Source of the DNA: Xestospongia muta
Lineage: Eukaryota > Porifera > Demospongiae > Haplosclerida > Petrosiidae
Length of the DNA: 64,000 nucleotides
NCBI GenBank assembly: GCA_963693285.1
Contig: OY848919.1
Coordinates: 8,489,461 to 8,553,460 of the forward strand
Reading direction: 5' to 3'
The notes beneath the pieces were generated by a model that was not told the DNA's origin, searched no databases, and worked only from the letters and a program-made list of their open reading frames with translations. Both the position numbers and the translations under genes were made by a program. The first letter of the stretch is position 1. Each line of letters starts with the position of its first letter. Below, in pieces: positions 10,402 to 21,860 of this stretch.

Positions 10402-11720
10402 GAGAGAGAATATATCATCAAAAAATCAACTATTCTGATCCTTCTCTTGATGATGTAGTAGTGAGTCAAGTATGGCATAAACTATTAAATCAAAGTAAAG
10501 GTAGCTCTAATGACCTCCTAGCTGTTATAAAAATAGGTAAGTGACAACACATTTAAGTCCAGTATCTTATATAAAATAAATAATGTCAAAAAAATATACT
10601 GATTCATTTATACAACTGTCTATTTATTCGTCTAACTGTTTACTGTTCATTATGTCAATCTGTTCTTTAAATTCCTAATATATAAGAGTACCTCCCAAGT
10701 TACAAGAGAAAGTGTGGCAACTTTTTGTTTACCACTACCAGTCATGTCATTCAGGAAATGTTTCATGATATAATGATGTATCACATGTTGACAAGAGAGA
10801 GTATGATAGACTGTGTGCAGAACCCACTAGATATGAGTGTTGTATATTAATGCTAATATTGGTATGGTATTAATATTATTATAAATGTTATAGTATATGT
10901 ACTTACATTATTACTTCTCTCTCTCTCTCTCTATTTTGTACCTTTTAGAGTCATCCTTTCTTTTCTTCTCATTATGGTCATGTTAATAACATCCTACATG
11001 TATATCCTGTAGCTAATAAAGAGGTAGGATATACTTCAGGTCTCTCATTTGTGGCTGGAATAATGATTTTACATGTATGTTACTTATTACATACATTTTT
11101 ATATTGTCTGTATGTTCATAGAATCTTCAATTAATTGTCCACTTTTAATGTGTATTTATCATCTTGCTCTCTATTCATCCATTTTTATATCTATTTATCC
11201 ATTCTTTTATGCAGTCTGCTGGAGAGTTAGAGGCATTTGAACTTCTTAGAAACTTCATGCACTCATATAATTTAGAGATACCTACTTGTCACAGATCCTA
11301 CTACATGTAAGTCATCAACTATGTATATATATATGTATACATGTACCTGTTATGTTGGTTACTATAATTATGTATGTGCATATTTGAGGAAGTAGTTTGT
11401 TTAGTAAGCAATACTGGAAGTACACATTGAATTATTTCTTAAAATGACTTTTAATTTTCAATATTGTTTAAGGGTTTGTTTATTGATTTTAAATAAATTA
11501 TGCAATACTTAATAAGGAATATTAACGCTGGTAGTATATCTTGATTCTTCTTTCCTCTCCAGATCAAACTCTACCAATTCTCTTGTCTCCTTCACGATTT
11601 ATTCCCTTTTTTATACTCCCACTTAGTAAGTCATGATATAAGTTCTTATCTATGTTACTGGATGGTTTCATACCGTCTTCTCTTCTCATTATCTAATTCT
11701 AGTTGTTGCTAGAATAATGG
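10402..11720 (+). pseudogene. TBC-domain RabGAP remnant, TBC1D1/TBC1D4-like
   Basis: Six exon-like blocks, most with consensus borders, lie at 10402-10536, about 10688-10861, 10949-11074, 11215-11306, 11563-11625 and 11703-11720. They follow the order of a TBC domain: VPPKLQEKVWQLFVYHYQ in the second, then HPFF and VGYTSGLSFVAGIMILH in the third, then SAGELEAFELLRNFM in the fourth (the third and fourth join in phase), and VARIM in the last. TBC proteins speed GTP hydrolysis on Rab GTPases with an Arg and a Gln finger. Here the Gln finger (usual GYCQG) reads GYTSG, the segment expected to carry the Arg finger is missing, the second block has an in-frame TGA, and the fifth is out of phase. It is therefore a dead copy. 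Assignment to the TBC1D1/4 branch rests on the AFELL-type segment and is moderate. Confidence 0.65.
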
Positions 11721-12628
11721 GTAAGAGTATAGTCAGTATACACACTAGAAAGTATTAAGCAATATAAACATACGTACATTGAAACACCTTAACATTATGT
11801 TCCATAGTTAGCCATTGAAAGTATCATTAGGTCATGTGTTATAACTTAAAATAGATTCATTGTCTAAGATTTCTGTGATTATAGAATTTTTATTTATGAA
11901 AATAAACTTTATGATATTATGTATTACTCATTTTTAATCCTTTGACTATGACAATAGGATTCTTATATAATAAAGATGACTATACTTAAATAATCCTTAG
12001 TTTTTTGAATAATATTTTTGTGACTAAGTTATAATGATAAAAATCACAAAAATTTTAGACCATGAAAATTTCAAACTATAAGGTATGCTAGGAATCAGTA
12101 TAAAATTTGAGAGAGCTAATAACAATAACTCTGCATGTATATTTATACATTACTCTATAGAGTTTAGTAATTTGTCATTTTTTTCACTAATTTTATTTAT
12201 AATTGTATACAGTATTCCCCTATAGCTTTCAGCAGTTATCAATGTCAATTCATTGTTAGTACTACATTTATACATACATATGTATATTGGCTTATCTAAT
12301 AATGATTATGTGAATAGTGTAATAATATCATTTCTATAGATCTAGTATTGTTTGAAAGACTATCTGCTATTTTTATTTGCTAAAAAACAATGTTTCCGCC
12401 TAATATGGTTCTTCTTCATATGTAAAATTAAGTATATACATTAAGACCACTTGCACAGTGATGTGTATAAGGTGGTTAGTCAATGAATACAGGCAATATT
12501 TACAAGTAAACAGCAAGTGCTAAAGAAAGCTGTGATTATGTTTGATTCTAATAGGGAAGGAAATATAGCACTTTTACATAAGGTGTTTGGTTTTAGAAGT
12601 CTCATTTTGAATGCTTTTACAAATAAAA
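11721..12628. other. Intergenic, no gene recognised
   Basis: AT-rich; only short open frames. Nothing supported. Confidence 0.4.
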
Positions 12629-12998
12629 GTAGTTATTTTGTATTTATACCATTTATTATACTCCTGTCTTCAATAAAGGAATTTAGACATAACTAATCTC
12701 AATGGAACTTTAGAAGATGGTTATATAATAACAATAAACAAACAAAAGTTGAAATAACCAAACATAAATTTCAATGTGTAATAGAAAAGGTTAGTTAATA
12801 TGCTAGATTTTGTGTTGGTTGTTATTATTTGAACTGCCTTTCTCATCCAAGAGTTATTTTCATTACTCTAATGTATAGACAATCATCATCACTCAGATAT
12901 AGGGTGTTACGTGATTTATCAAATTCCAAAAACTTGTGCAATAAAAAAATTTGGAAATACATATCCCTGATATTATCTCCCTGACAACCGTGAAACCA
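12629..12998. repeat. Dispersed duplicated segment, copy 2
   Basis: Matches 1-358 with scattered substitutions; the copies part company just after 'gaaacca' on the right. The left boundary cannot be set because copy 1 runs off the window. Confidence 0.8.
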
Positions 12999-13535
12999 TT
13001 TATTATAAGTGTGCCATTTATTATACTAAATGGAAGAGGAAAGGTAAATTTTGTGACTGTTGTGGCACTACCTTTGATGCTGACTATTCAACTATTAATA
13101 AAAGTAATTTTATATCTTTCAACAAGTATTAAACTTAAAATCTTTATTGTATTACAATTACATGACAAAGTATATGTAATTTGACATTGGGTTATATAAT
13201 AGAGTAAGTTTATTTATTTCAATTCTGATGGTACACATTGTCATTTTGTTGTATAGACATTTAAGGAGTTTACATTGACACATTGACAATTTGAAAGTTG
13301 ACATTATGAGAATTGATATTTTGGGAATGGATACACTGATACTAACTAGATTACACACCATATATAAATTATACTTCTGATGCATACATAATTTATCATT
13401 ATTAATTATTTTAAATTCAATGCAATGTTTTACAATTACACTTCAATAAACTTCGTAGAGATGGCGTTTTTTGGACAAAGTATGTCATGGTTGAAAAGAT
13501 TAGTTGCCTTAAAAATCAAGAAATGCTCATTATTT
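12999..13535. other. Intergenic, no gene recognised
   Basis: AT-rich upstream sequence of the POT transporter; small open frames on both strands show no family features. Confidence 0.4.
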
Positions 13536-13695
13536 TTTGTTGTTTGGGAAAAACAGCCATAATTATCTCTATGTTACTTTTCATTTCATAATTATTGATC
13601 TACAGAGATGCTGAATCAGCAGTTGAGAAAAAAGACAAGAAACTTCAATATACATAGTTTGTGAATTAGCGATGTCAATCTTGTATTCCTGTTAA
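13536..13695 (+). promoter_or_regulatory. Upstream flank of POT transporter 1, shared with POT pseudogene
   Basis: This stretch is repeated in inverted orientation at 46866-47040 next to the decayed POT copy, so the copying event included the upstream region as well as the gene. It should hold the core promoter and 5' UTR. No clear TATA box was identified. Confidence 0.45.
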
Positions 13696-15249
13696 TTGCA
13701 AATAATGAAGCAGCTAACTAATGACAAGAAAAAGATCAGATGTGGGAGGTCTGGAATTATACTGCTTATTATTCTATGGAATGCTTTGATGTATGCTCAA
13801 ATTAATTTATTAAGGTATATTGCAGCAACCACTTACATTGATATCCATGTAGAACGTGACAAACGTTTGTATGCCTTCTTCGATTTTGCATATTGCGTAC
13901 CATATTTCTTATTCCCCCTCTTTGGATTATTTGCTGATATAAAGACTGGTAGATATATATCCATCATTGCTGGTGTACACTTCTCATTTGTGTGTTGGTT
14001 AATTGTTGGGTTAATGTTATTTATTAAGATATACTTCACGTTGGAACTACCTCTTTATATTCTTATGGCTTTTGGTTATATTTTACAAGTTATTGGATAC
14101 TGTAGTTTTCGGTCCAATATTATCCAGTTCAATATTGACCAAGCTATTGGAGCTTCAGCTGATGAACTGAGTACTATAATCTATTGGGACTCTGTGAGTA
14201 TACCAATTGTGTATGTTCTTATAGAAATTGGACAATGTCTTATCAAGGAGTTTATCATTGTGTGCTATGTTGTATCAGGTGTTGCTTTGTCTACAGTTCT
14301 TATCACTAATTATCTCTTAAAACACCAGTTAGATACAACACATCAGATTACCAATCCCATCAAGTTGATTGCTAAAGTACTGAACTATGCCAGAAAGAAC
14401 AAGTATCCAAGGAATCGAAGTGCCTTGACCTACTGGGAGGAGGATTACCCTTCTCGACTAGAATTGGGTAAGGAAAAGTATGGAGGGCCTTTTTCAGAAG
14501 AGCAGGTAGAGGATGTCAAAACAATTATAAGATTAACGCCATTACTCATTAGCATAGTGGGTTTATGTTGTGCAGAACAGATAAGATGGAATAGCTTTTC
14601 TAGTTTAGATGAAGGCTTACAATTCATTTCCTGTTTTATATTAAATAGCTCATTAGAATTTGTAGTTGTTTTAGTTGTTCTACTATTGCATCAACTGATA
14701 ATACATCCATGTTTTAATAAATGGATTCCAAGTATGCTTAAGAGAATTGGTGTGGGTTTGGTTTTTGCTTTATTAACTTCACTTTATTATGTTATCATGC
14801 TTGCTTGTAAGGACCACTTTCAAGTAAACACCAATTCATATCCAGTTATTATTGTCCCTCAAATTTTGTTTGGAATGTCATTTGCATTAATTTTTCCAAC
14901 ATCCTTGGAATTTACAATTGCTCAGTCTCCACATGATATGAGAGGATTTATGATTGGACTGTGGTATGCAGGATTTGGAATTGGATATGTAATCAATATC
15001 AATGGCAAATATCCTTTTAAATGTGAAGGAGATGTTATCTGCCAAAATATTTACTATTTTGTCTTTAAAAGCATGATAATTTTTGTCATACTGATAGTGT
15101 ATCTGGTACTTGCTAAGCGTTACAAGTTACGAGTGAGAGAGAATGAAGTCAATGTACATTTGATAGCTGAGGAACATTATGACAGATACATTGAACAGGA
15201 AGTGGAGTACAGAAGAGAAATGGGACTATCATTTGAGTCCTCAGACTAA
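13696..15249 (+). CDS. POT/PTR-family transporter 1 (SLC15-like, divergent)
   Basis: Single-exon, 517 residues. The family is recognised from GLFADIKTGRY at 77-87 (the PTR2-type A-D-x-x-x-G-R-Y loop), RSNIIQFNIDQ at 129-139 (counterpart of the G-x-x-P-N-x-x-x-F-x-x-D-Q segment), and GGPFSEEQVEDVK before TM7, a linker seen in SLC15A4-type proteins. About 12 hydrophobic segments; the C-terminus is cytosolic and acidic. POT proteins use the proton gradient to import di/tripeptides or similar solutes. Here the N-terminal ExxER proton-coupling motif is not seen, so substrate and coupling are open. ATG 13696 is used; the alternative Met at residue 4 is equally possible. It converges with a paralogue at 16576-18231 and has a decayed copy at 45890-46865. 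Confidence 0.8.
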   Translation: MQIMKQLTNDKKKIRCGRSGIILLIILWNALMYAQINLLRYIAATTYIDIHVERDKRLYAFFDFAYCVPYFLFPLFGLFADIKTGRYISIIAGVHFSFVCWLIVGLMLFIKIYFTLELPLYILMAFGYILQVIGYCSFRSNIIQFNIDQAIGASADELSTIIYWDSVSIPIVYVLIEIGQCLIKEFIIVCYVVSGVALSTVLITNYLLKHQLDTTHQITNPIKLIAKVLNYARKNKYPRNRSALTYWEEDYPSRLELGKEKYGGPFSEEQVEDVKTIIRLTPLLISIVGLCCAEQIRWNSFSSLDEGLQFISCFILNSSLEFVVVLVVLLLHQLIIHPCFNKWIPSMLKRIGVGLVFALLTSLYYVIMLACKDHFQVNTNSYPVIIVPQILFGMSFALIFPTSLEFTIAQSPHDMRGFMIGLWYAGFGIGYVININGKYPFKCEGDVICQNIYYFVFKSMIIFVILIVYLVLAKRYKLRVRENEVNVHLIAEEHYDRYIEQEVEYRREMGLSFESSD

Positions 15250-15359
15250 AGTAGTGTTCTATAAATTTTTTGTAAACTTTTTTTATTTTCTCTTGTCTTA
15301 GTTGATTATTACTACAAATACAACTTTGTTTATTAAATTTGGTGTCTGATTATTTTTGA

Positions 15360-15365
15360 AATAAA
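15360..15365 (+). terminator. Polyadenylation signal AATAAA
   Basis: AATAAA lies 111 bases after the stop codon of POT transporter 1, a plausible distance for 3' end formation. Confidence 0.5.
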
Positions 15366-16575
15366 GCTTTTGGCAAGGAATCTAATCAGCCATCTGTATA
15401 TGGGTTAATATCATGTCTCTTTTGTGCCTTTTCCATTGAAAATGTACCTTCTAAAGTCCAAATGTTTCTCTCTTTCATTAAGGAGCCATTTTAGTGCTCA
15501 TTGTTGACACTGTATTATGTAGAAATGTACTATACTAAAACTCATAGTAGTTGTGAGTCAAGATGAATTCAATGAGAGTGATGATGACATTAGATGGTGT
15601 AAATGATTGCTTTGTTTCTTTCCATGAAGTATTATACTGCTCAAGACCATCACATGAGGGATCTTTGTGTCAAATGTATGTTAAGTCTGCTCTCTCTCAC
15701 ATGTGACTATTCTAGCAGAAAATCTCTCATTGATATTTGAATGGGAATTTGTTTTTGAGATGATTACACAACCAAGTACAAACACTGCATACCGAGACCA
15801 ACCACAAACTCTCTCATTTTATGTGCACATTATACAGAATGCAAAACTTGAGGAAAATTTAGACCTATATTGTTCTACACATTACAAGCAAGCAAGCATG
15901 GTAACATAAACAATAATAACATAAATTTTGCATTGGTTTATGTAATTTTACTTATTATCTTTCTATCTTGTAATTCAATGATCAACTAAATATATGGTTC
16001 TATCAGTAATGAGTGGGTGTCTATCTACATCCTATAAAATAATATAACTATATATATGTTCTACTTGTCATTGATGTAATATTTGCTTGTGTACTGATAC
16101 ATCACTCAGTGTGTAGTTATGTTTAGGTAATGTTGTCATCATTTGTAAACATACATAATTGCTGTAGGTATATATTGTTGATGTATATTGATATTGAACA
16201 GATGTTTGTCATATTAACAATATTGCTACTTGAGTGTATTTGTATTACAAACAGGAACCTATTCAAAAAGTCAATAATCCAGACTAACATCTGAATGCAT
16301 GACCAGCTAAATGACAAACATACTATTATATAGTTGAACTATTGCTACATACATATTAAGTCAGATTGTAGGTGCACTGCATTCTTTGTTAAAATTATAT
16401 AGCCCAATGTTAATATCCATTAACTACATAACCATAATAATAATAATATCACATTAACAGAAGGAAATAGTCTTGATGACATACACAGAGTAATTGATGA
16501 GTAAACACAAACAAATGCTATATCAACAACAAACAAAATAGTTACTTGAAACAGATGAAAGGCCTCTAAAGAGAC
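15366..16575. other. Intergenic between convergent transporter genes
   Basis: AT-rich with no supported gene. It separates the 3' ends of the two POT genes; a small open frame at 15703-15909 has no recognisable content. Confidence 0.4.
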
Positions 16576-18231
16576 TCAGTTACTACTGATAGATCCATAC
16601 AGATTGTCTTGTTCATTCATATCCTCCTCCTGCATATATCTCTCATAATGATCTTCAACTATTTCATGTATGTTGACAACATTCTCTCTTATACGTAGTT
16701 TGTAATGTTTAGCTAACACTAGAAATATAACTAGTACAAATACAACAACAATACTTTTAGCAAGAAAATAGTAGAAATCACATCCAAGAGGAGCTGACTT
16801 AAGATACGTAAATGGAACATAGAAGTAGTTATTAAGTAAAAGACAAGTACCATAGGTAGTAAACCATAGTCCAATCATAAATCCTCTCATATTCATTGGA
16901 GACTGTGCTATAATAAATTCCATGGATGAAGTATAAATTATGAAAAAACTAAAGCTATGAATTACAATAGGTACAAGGATCCAGTAATTACCAGTCACTA
17001 AAGCATCAGTGGTACTATTGGAAATACTAGCAAATGTACAAGAATCCTTCGCAAACCTATCTTGATAATACCATACAATATAAAGTATTAAATAAGACAA
17101 AGAGGATACTGAAGCAATTACCAGGCCAAATCGAATTCTAAAGAGCATACTGTGAATGTATTTGTAAAAACATGGGTTCATTAGAAACTGATGGAGGAAA
17201 ATTAAAGCTGTTGAAATAAGTCCTAATAAACCACCACTTAATAGAAATGTATCAATATCTTCAAAATGACCATATGAGGGTTCAATTTGTATTAGAAGGT
17301 TAAAAGATATTTCCCAAGCTATGATCATTCCCGCTAAACATACCAACATTGGAATCAACCGTAGTACTGTTTTGACATCCTCTACCTGTTCCTCTGAGAA
17401 TGGGCCTCCATACTTCTCTTTACCCAAGTCCAAGCGCGAAGGGACTTCATTCTCCCAATAGGTCAAGGCACTACGACTTCTAGGGTATTTGTTCTTTCTG
17501 GCATAGTTGAGTACTTTAGCAATCAATTTGATAGGGTTGGTAATTTGTGGAGTAATGTCAAGCCAGTGTTTAAGTATGTTCTGTGTTATTACAATTGTAG
17601 CAATAGCAAAGCCAGCAATAGTTAAATGAGTGATAGCTAATTGTGTTCTTGAATGAATCCACAATTCTATGAAGAAGGCACACGTGTAACTTAAGCCACG
17701 TCCAAAGTTATGCCAGTAGATAACAGTACTTAGTTTATCAGCAGAAGCACCAATAAGTTGATCAATATTAAATAAGATAATATTTGATCGAAACCCAGCT
17801 AAACTTAGTACATATACCAGCAATCCTACATACAAGAAAACTTGACACATAATTTCATTAACATACCATAGTATGCAGCCAATAGCAATAAGTATGTAAG
17901 AAGAAAAAGCCAAATATATTCCATAAGAAATAGTACGATATCTTCCATAGCATACATCAGCTATAAGACCACCTACTGGATAAGCCAAGAAGGCAAAAGA
18001 GTAGAAGTCATTGGAGCCTTTTGACATAATCATTGTAGATGGATGTCTATTGAGTACTGACAGGAACAGTAAAGCAACACGAAATAAGAAGACTTCATAT
18101 GTACTCATCAAGATGCTCCACACTAGAACAAGTGTGGCTTTTTTGGACTTAACAATAGGCAATCGATGATAAAATTCTGTATACCATTTCTTACCTGCAT
18201 TATTTCTCTTTATTAGTTGAGAGGTTGACAT
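16576..18231 (-). CDS. POT/PTR-family transporter 2 (SLC15-like, divergent)
   Basis: Single-exon, 551 residues, a clear paralogue of the 13696-15249 gene: both carry the SEEQVEDVK linker, the segment ITNPIKLIAKVLNYARKNKY and C-terminal MRGFMIGLW. GGLIADVCYGRYRT at 87-100 is an even better match to the PTR2 loop signature than in its paralogue, and RSNIILFNIDQLIGASADK follows TM4. About 12 hydrophobic segments; basic N-terminus; acidic C-terminus. The TM1 ExxER proton-coupling motif is again not visible (STYEVFLFRVALL stands in its place). Likely a membrane importer of small peptides or related solutes; substrate unknown. The two genes face tail to tail, and divergence is strongest in TM1 and the last third. 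No breaks seen. Confidence 0.8.
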   Translation of the reverse strand: MSTSQLIKRNNAGKKWYTEFYHRLPIVKSKKATLVLVWSILMSTYEVFLFRVALLFLSVLNRHPSTMIMSKGSNDFYSFAFLAYPVGGLIADVCYGRYRTISYGIYLAFSSYILIAIGCILWYVNEIMCQVFLYVGLLVYVLSLAGFRSNIILFNIDQLIGASADKLSTVIYWHNFGRGLSYTCAFFIELWIHSRTQLAITHLTIAGFAIATIVITQNILKHWLDITPQITNPIKLIAKVLNYARKNKYPRSRSALTYWENEVPSRLDLGKEKYGGPFSEEQVEDVKTVLRLIPMLVCLAGMIIAWEISFNLLIQIEPSYGHFEDIDTFLLSGGLLGLISTALIFLHQFLMNPCFYKYIHSMLFRIRFGLVIASVSSLSYLILYIVWYYQDRFAKDSCTFASISNSTTDALVTGNYWILVPIVIHSFSFFIIYTSSMEFIIAQSPMNMRGFMIGLWFTTYGTCLLLNNYFYVPFTYLKSAPLGCDFYYFLAKSIVVVFVLVIFLVLAKHYKLRIRENVVNIHEIVEDHYERYMQEEDMNEQDNLYGSISSN

Positions 18232-19403
18232 CTTATCACTATCATTTGAAAGAGATGACTGTTCATATACCTATACAATTTTAGTGAATAATCAATGACC
18301 ACCTGTGCCATCATAGTAGACAGAATTAAAAATAACATAAGATGTTTATGTGTGTTTCTGTACTATCTACTATATCAGGCAGCCAATAATGCTACCTATG
18401 TAAGAATGACATGATGTTTTTTCTTCTTAAGTAGACCTATTTGATAAAACTCAGTAGAAATGGTTACCTTGGTACATCAACTATATTATATATATATATA
18501 TATATATAACAAGATTATTAGTATAGTGTTGTGTTAGTGTATTATACAGTTTTCTTCATTGTGTTTGCTTGTCTTTATCAAGTTAAATACAGTGATTGGT
18601 ATTACTATAGTTTAAATACTATTAACACTAACTAATCTATTTAGTAATGCCATCTTTTCCTCATCATCCCAGTATCATTACAGTTAAGTCATAATTAGTT
18701 TTGTGGTGTTTTTCTTAATCAATTTAATTACCTTTTTTAATTGCATTTAATTAATATAATTAAATTCGATTAATTTAAAATATTAAGTAATTGTTAATAT
18801 TATCTAATTAATATAATTCCATTTGTCTAATTCTTAATTTAATTAAATTGTTTTAATTGTGTGAATTAATTTAAATTGATATCTTCTCAAGATGTGAATT
18901 CATCTTAAAATTGCTGGAAGCACACATCTTATTTTATAGACTACAACTGTCATAGTATAAACATTCATTGCCTTTGAATTAATAAGCTCCACCCATTAAT
19001 TGATTTTAAATATTAAATAAGTTGCATTATAATTATAATGTGTAATATCTTGTTATCCAGTTATATATTAGTACAAAGAGATTTTGTTTATTTACTAAAC
19101 AGATATATATTAACATAGGACATCCAATGTTGCTGTTGATCATGTAGTGCATGACAATACTTCATAAATAACTAAAGTCACAAGCAACATTGTGGATGAA
19201 GTAACGATAAATTATGTTGAGTATGGCTTATTGAAGTATTCACATTTTGCCTACGTTTTGCACTTTTAAAAAATATCAACTTGGATAAGTTTGTTTATAG
19301 CAATGTTAGTAATTAAGAAGTGATAGTTTGTAACTATAGTTATAAATGTACTTTAATATTAAACAGTTATATGACATGTGTCATATTATATTCTTTGAGG
19401 CTA
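18232..19403. other. Very AT-rich intergenic region with (TA)n
   Basis: A dinucleotide TA run spans 18484-18508. From about 18720 to 18880 the sequence is nearly pure A/T with many aattaa motifs. No gene is supported. Confidence 0.6.
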
Positions 19404-19852
19404 ATGACATTTTCATTAAATCAATATAAGAGTTCTATTTTTCTGCTGTCCTTGGCAATGTGCCTACATACTGTTGAAGGTGGACAGGCTCCTAATGCAA
19501 GTAAGAATTTTTAAAGGAGTACGTACTTCTAATTAATTAAGTAAGTTAACACATTTTAGGCAAATTGACACAAAAATGTAAAAAGTAGGCAAAATGATAT
19601 TAAACTGGCTTATTTTAATGATACCTCATAATTATTTATAATCTTTAATGATTTTCAGTTCCAGAAGCCACTGATTTTAAAACTTTCAGGATGTTTGACT
19701 TATGGGTTACTACTACTAACTTCAATGCTACAAGAAGAGAAGTTATAGAGATGCTCCAAAAAGATGATATTGGTGAGTGTACTGTTGCTGAGAAATATAT
19801 AAAGGCATTGAAAATCATTAGAGGGAATATCTTCATCAGACTGACCAGATGA
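19404..19852 (+). CDS. Putative small protein: signal peptide plus half a death domain
   Basis: Two exons, 19404-19500 and 19659-19852, join in phase across a 158-base intron with GTAAG donor and TTTTCAG acceptor, giving 96 residues. Exon 1 encodes a typical signal peptide (SSIFLLSLAMCLHTVEG, then GQAPN). Exon 2 reads FKTFRMFDLWVTTTN, NATRREVIEMLQK and TVAEKYIKAL, which match the last three helices of death domains. Death domains are normally about 80-90 residues and intracellular, so a secretion signal in front of half a domain is odd. It may be a chance join of a receptor's first exon and a relic death-domain exon, or a fragment of a longer gene with skipped exons. Expression is unknown. 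Confidence 0.4.
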
Positions 19853-20290
19853 AGTATGTTCTATACTTTTATCTTTAAAAACGCTGTTGCAATAATGACA
19901 AATTAACATTTCCCAGTAGTTAAGCAATAAATAAAAGGACTATCCGAAACTCATTGTAACAGCAATCAAATTACTTTTTGAGGTCAGAGACAAATGAATG
20001 TCTCCACTACTAGATCACTGTTAAGATATATTGGTTGTTGTAACTGATTGTTAGTCACTTGAATTGAATACTGATTCATGATCACATGAGTTACATGTTT
20101 CCTCAAGAAAAGTAATAAAAACATACACTGTACAATGGAATGGACTTAACATGACTTCTCAAAAAGTGCAAATAGATAATATGTAGGAATATCCTATAGA
20201 GAAATTCTATAATATAACAGTGCTTCCACACAATGACACAGCAAAGCTGCCACAAATTACATAGCAACCACACTCAGACACAGAGATGTG
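19853..20290. other. Intergenic, no gene recognised
   Basis: Short sequence up to the duplicon border; nothing supported. Confidence 0.4.
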
Positions 20291-20459
20291 AGGCTTCTTA
20301 GCAACCTCTATTTATTTAGATGGGTGTTTAGGTTAAACATAAACCATATTGATTACTAAATACTTGTGAATAATCTATTAACATATTGTTACAGCAAAAG
20401 TTAGCATACAAGAAAAGACCAAAATGTTGCAAAAAAATAATGTTTCAGACTGCATGTCT

Positions 20460-21860
20460 TTACTCAGTAGTATGTAGAGGTAGGCCCACATGTTTATGTA
20501 TCTCATTAGCTTTTTTCTTATTATTAACCAAGCTGTTTTCCATTTTAGAGATCACTGTCTTCCATATAAAAGGTAATAATTGAGTTGTATTCCACTCATC
20601 AATTACTTTCAAAAGCCTAATTTTATCATCATTTGAAGATGTTTCTATACTTTCCAAAGTATTAGTAGGGACCTTAAAATATTATTACACAACTAATTGT
20701 GTTAATGTTTCAAATGTTCAAACAGAATTGAACAATAATTAACAAAATAATATTAAAGTAGTTGACACATTGTTATGTCTTACATGACAAGTAACATATC
20801 TTCTTCACTTGTTTTAGAATTTTTGTTATCAGTAGTAGACAATCTCCTTTTCTTTATGGTACCTCTTTTGTCTACACAGAAATGAACAATAAATATAATG
20901 AACTGACTATATTGTAATGACAAGGTTTAAATCTCTATGAGTGCCTGAATAAGGTTCTATAATAAAATGTTAGACTTTGTCTGCAAATTTTCACTAAAGC
21001 ATAGAAGAGCTTACAGCCTTGCAAATGAGGGAGGGGATACAAGTCCCACTTGAAAGCTCCACAGCAGCTCTGATATATGGAAGCTTTAAGTATTTGACAA
21101 TTATGAATCCAATAATTACCCAGATATAATTATTTAGTCAAAAATAATTTTGTACACCAGGCAGGCTAATCATAACATTACTACTAATTTAATATAACAA
21201 ATTTGTGTATTGTAGACTATAAGTTGTTCTCATAATCTTGTACATGTACTCCTAATTTAAATTTACCTTAAAAAAAGTTGCTGACATAAACTACTTGTAT
21301 AAGCATTAACTAGAGGTCTCGAGGCAATGTGCTGATTTAGCAACAACAAGTCCGATATCATGACTACTTCTTATCAATTATATGAGCACATTGCTCTAGA
21401 TATACAGCAATTACTTTGACGAAATCAGATGACCTAGATATAGATGTGAATCACAAACAGCACTGATAATTTTGTTACCTTCAGAAAACTTATTGTACAT
21501 TGTACGACACACATCTTGAGCAGTTACTTCATATAAAGAATCTGTTGGTGTGATGATCTCAATAGGAATAACAAGTGTTAAACCACATACATCTAGGGAT
21601 AACTTGTGCTCTTTAACAACTTCACTAATCCTAACAAAGAAAGAATGTATTAAATGTATTATGAAAGAATGTATCATTATATTATTATTACTGATCTATT
21701 ATACAAGGAAAAGTTATTGTACCTTTTATGAAAACCTGCTGATGTAGTCAAACTCTATTGCACTACTGTCATAACACACCACCACCAGCTTTGAGATGTT
21801 ATAGAAAATACTAGTACTTTATTGCATTTATACATATAATATATATAATCCATTCAGGTA
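20460..21860 (-). pseudogene. Death-domain gene remnant, copy A
   Basis: Minus-strand exon-like blocks are at about 21722-21800 (LVVVCYDSSAIEFDYIS), 21479-21630 (EVVKEHKLSLDVCGLTLVI, then DVCRTMYNKFSEG), 20784-20871 (KKRRLSTTDNKNSKTSEED) and 20460-20676. The last reads DDKIRLLKVIDEWNTT and VNNKKKANEI before the stop and is the second half of a death domain. The first half, present in copy B at 51300-51368, is gone: a deletion joins 20676 directly to sequence matching 52393. Upstream blocks are unrecognised; the basic Ser-rich block could be a juxtamembrane or linker region. Death domains mediate homotypic signalling; here the domain is truncated, so the gene is probably dead. Confidence 0.55.

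Noticed and set aside
18484..18508. (TA)n run considered as a promoter TATA cluster
   Set aside because: Simple dinucleotide repeat about 250 bases from the POT2 start, with no initiator evidence.
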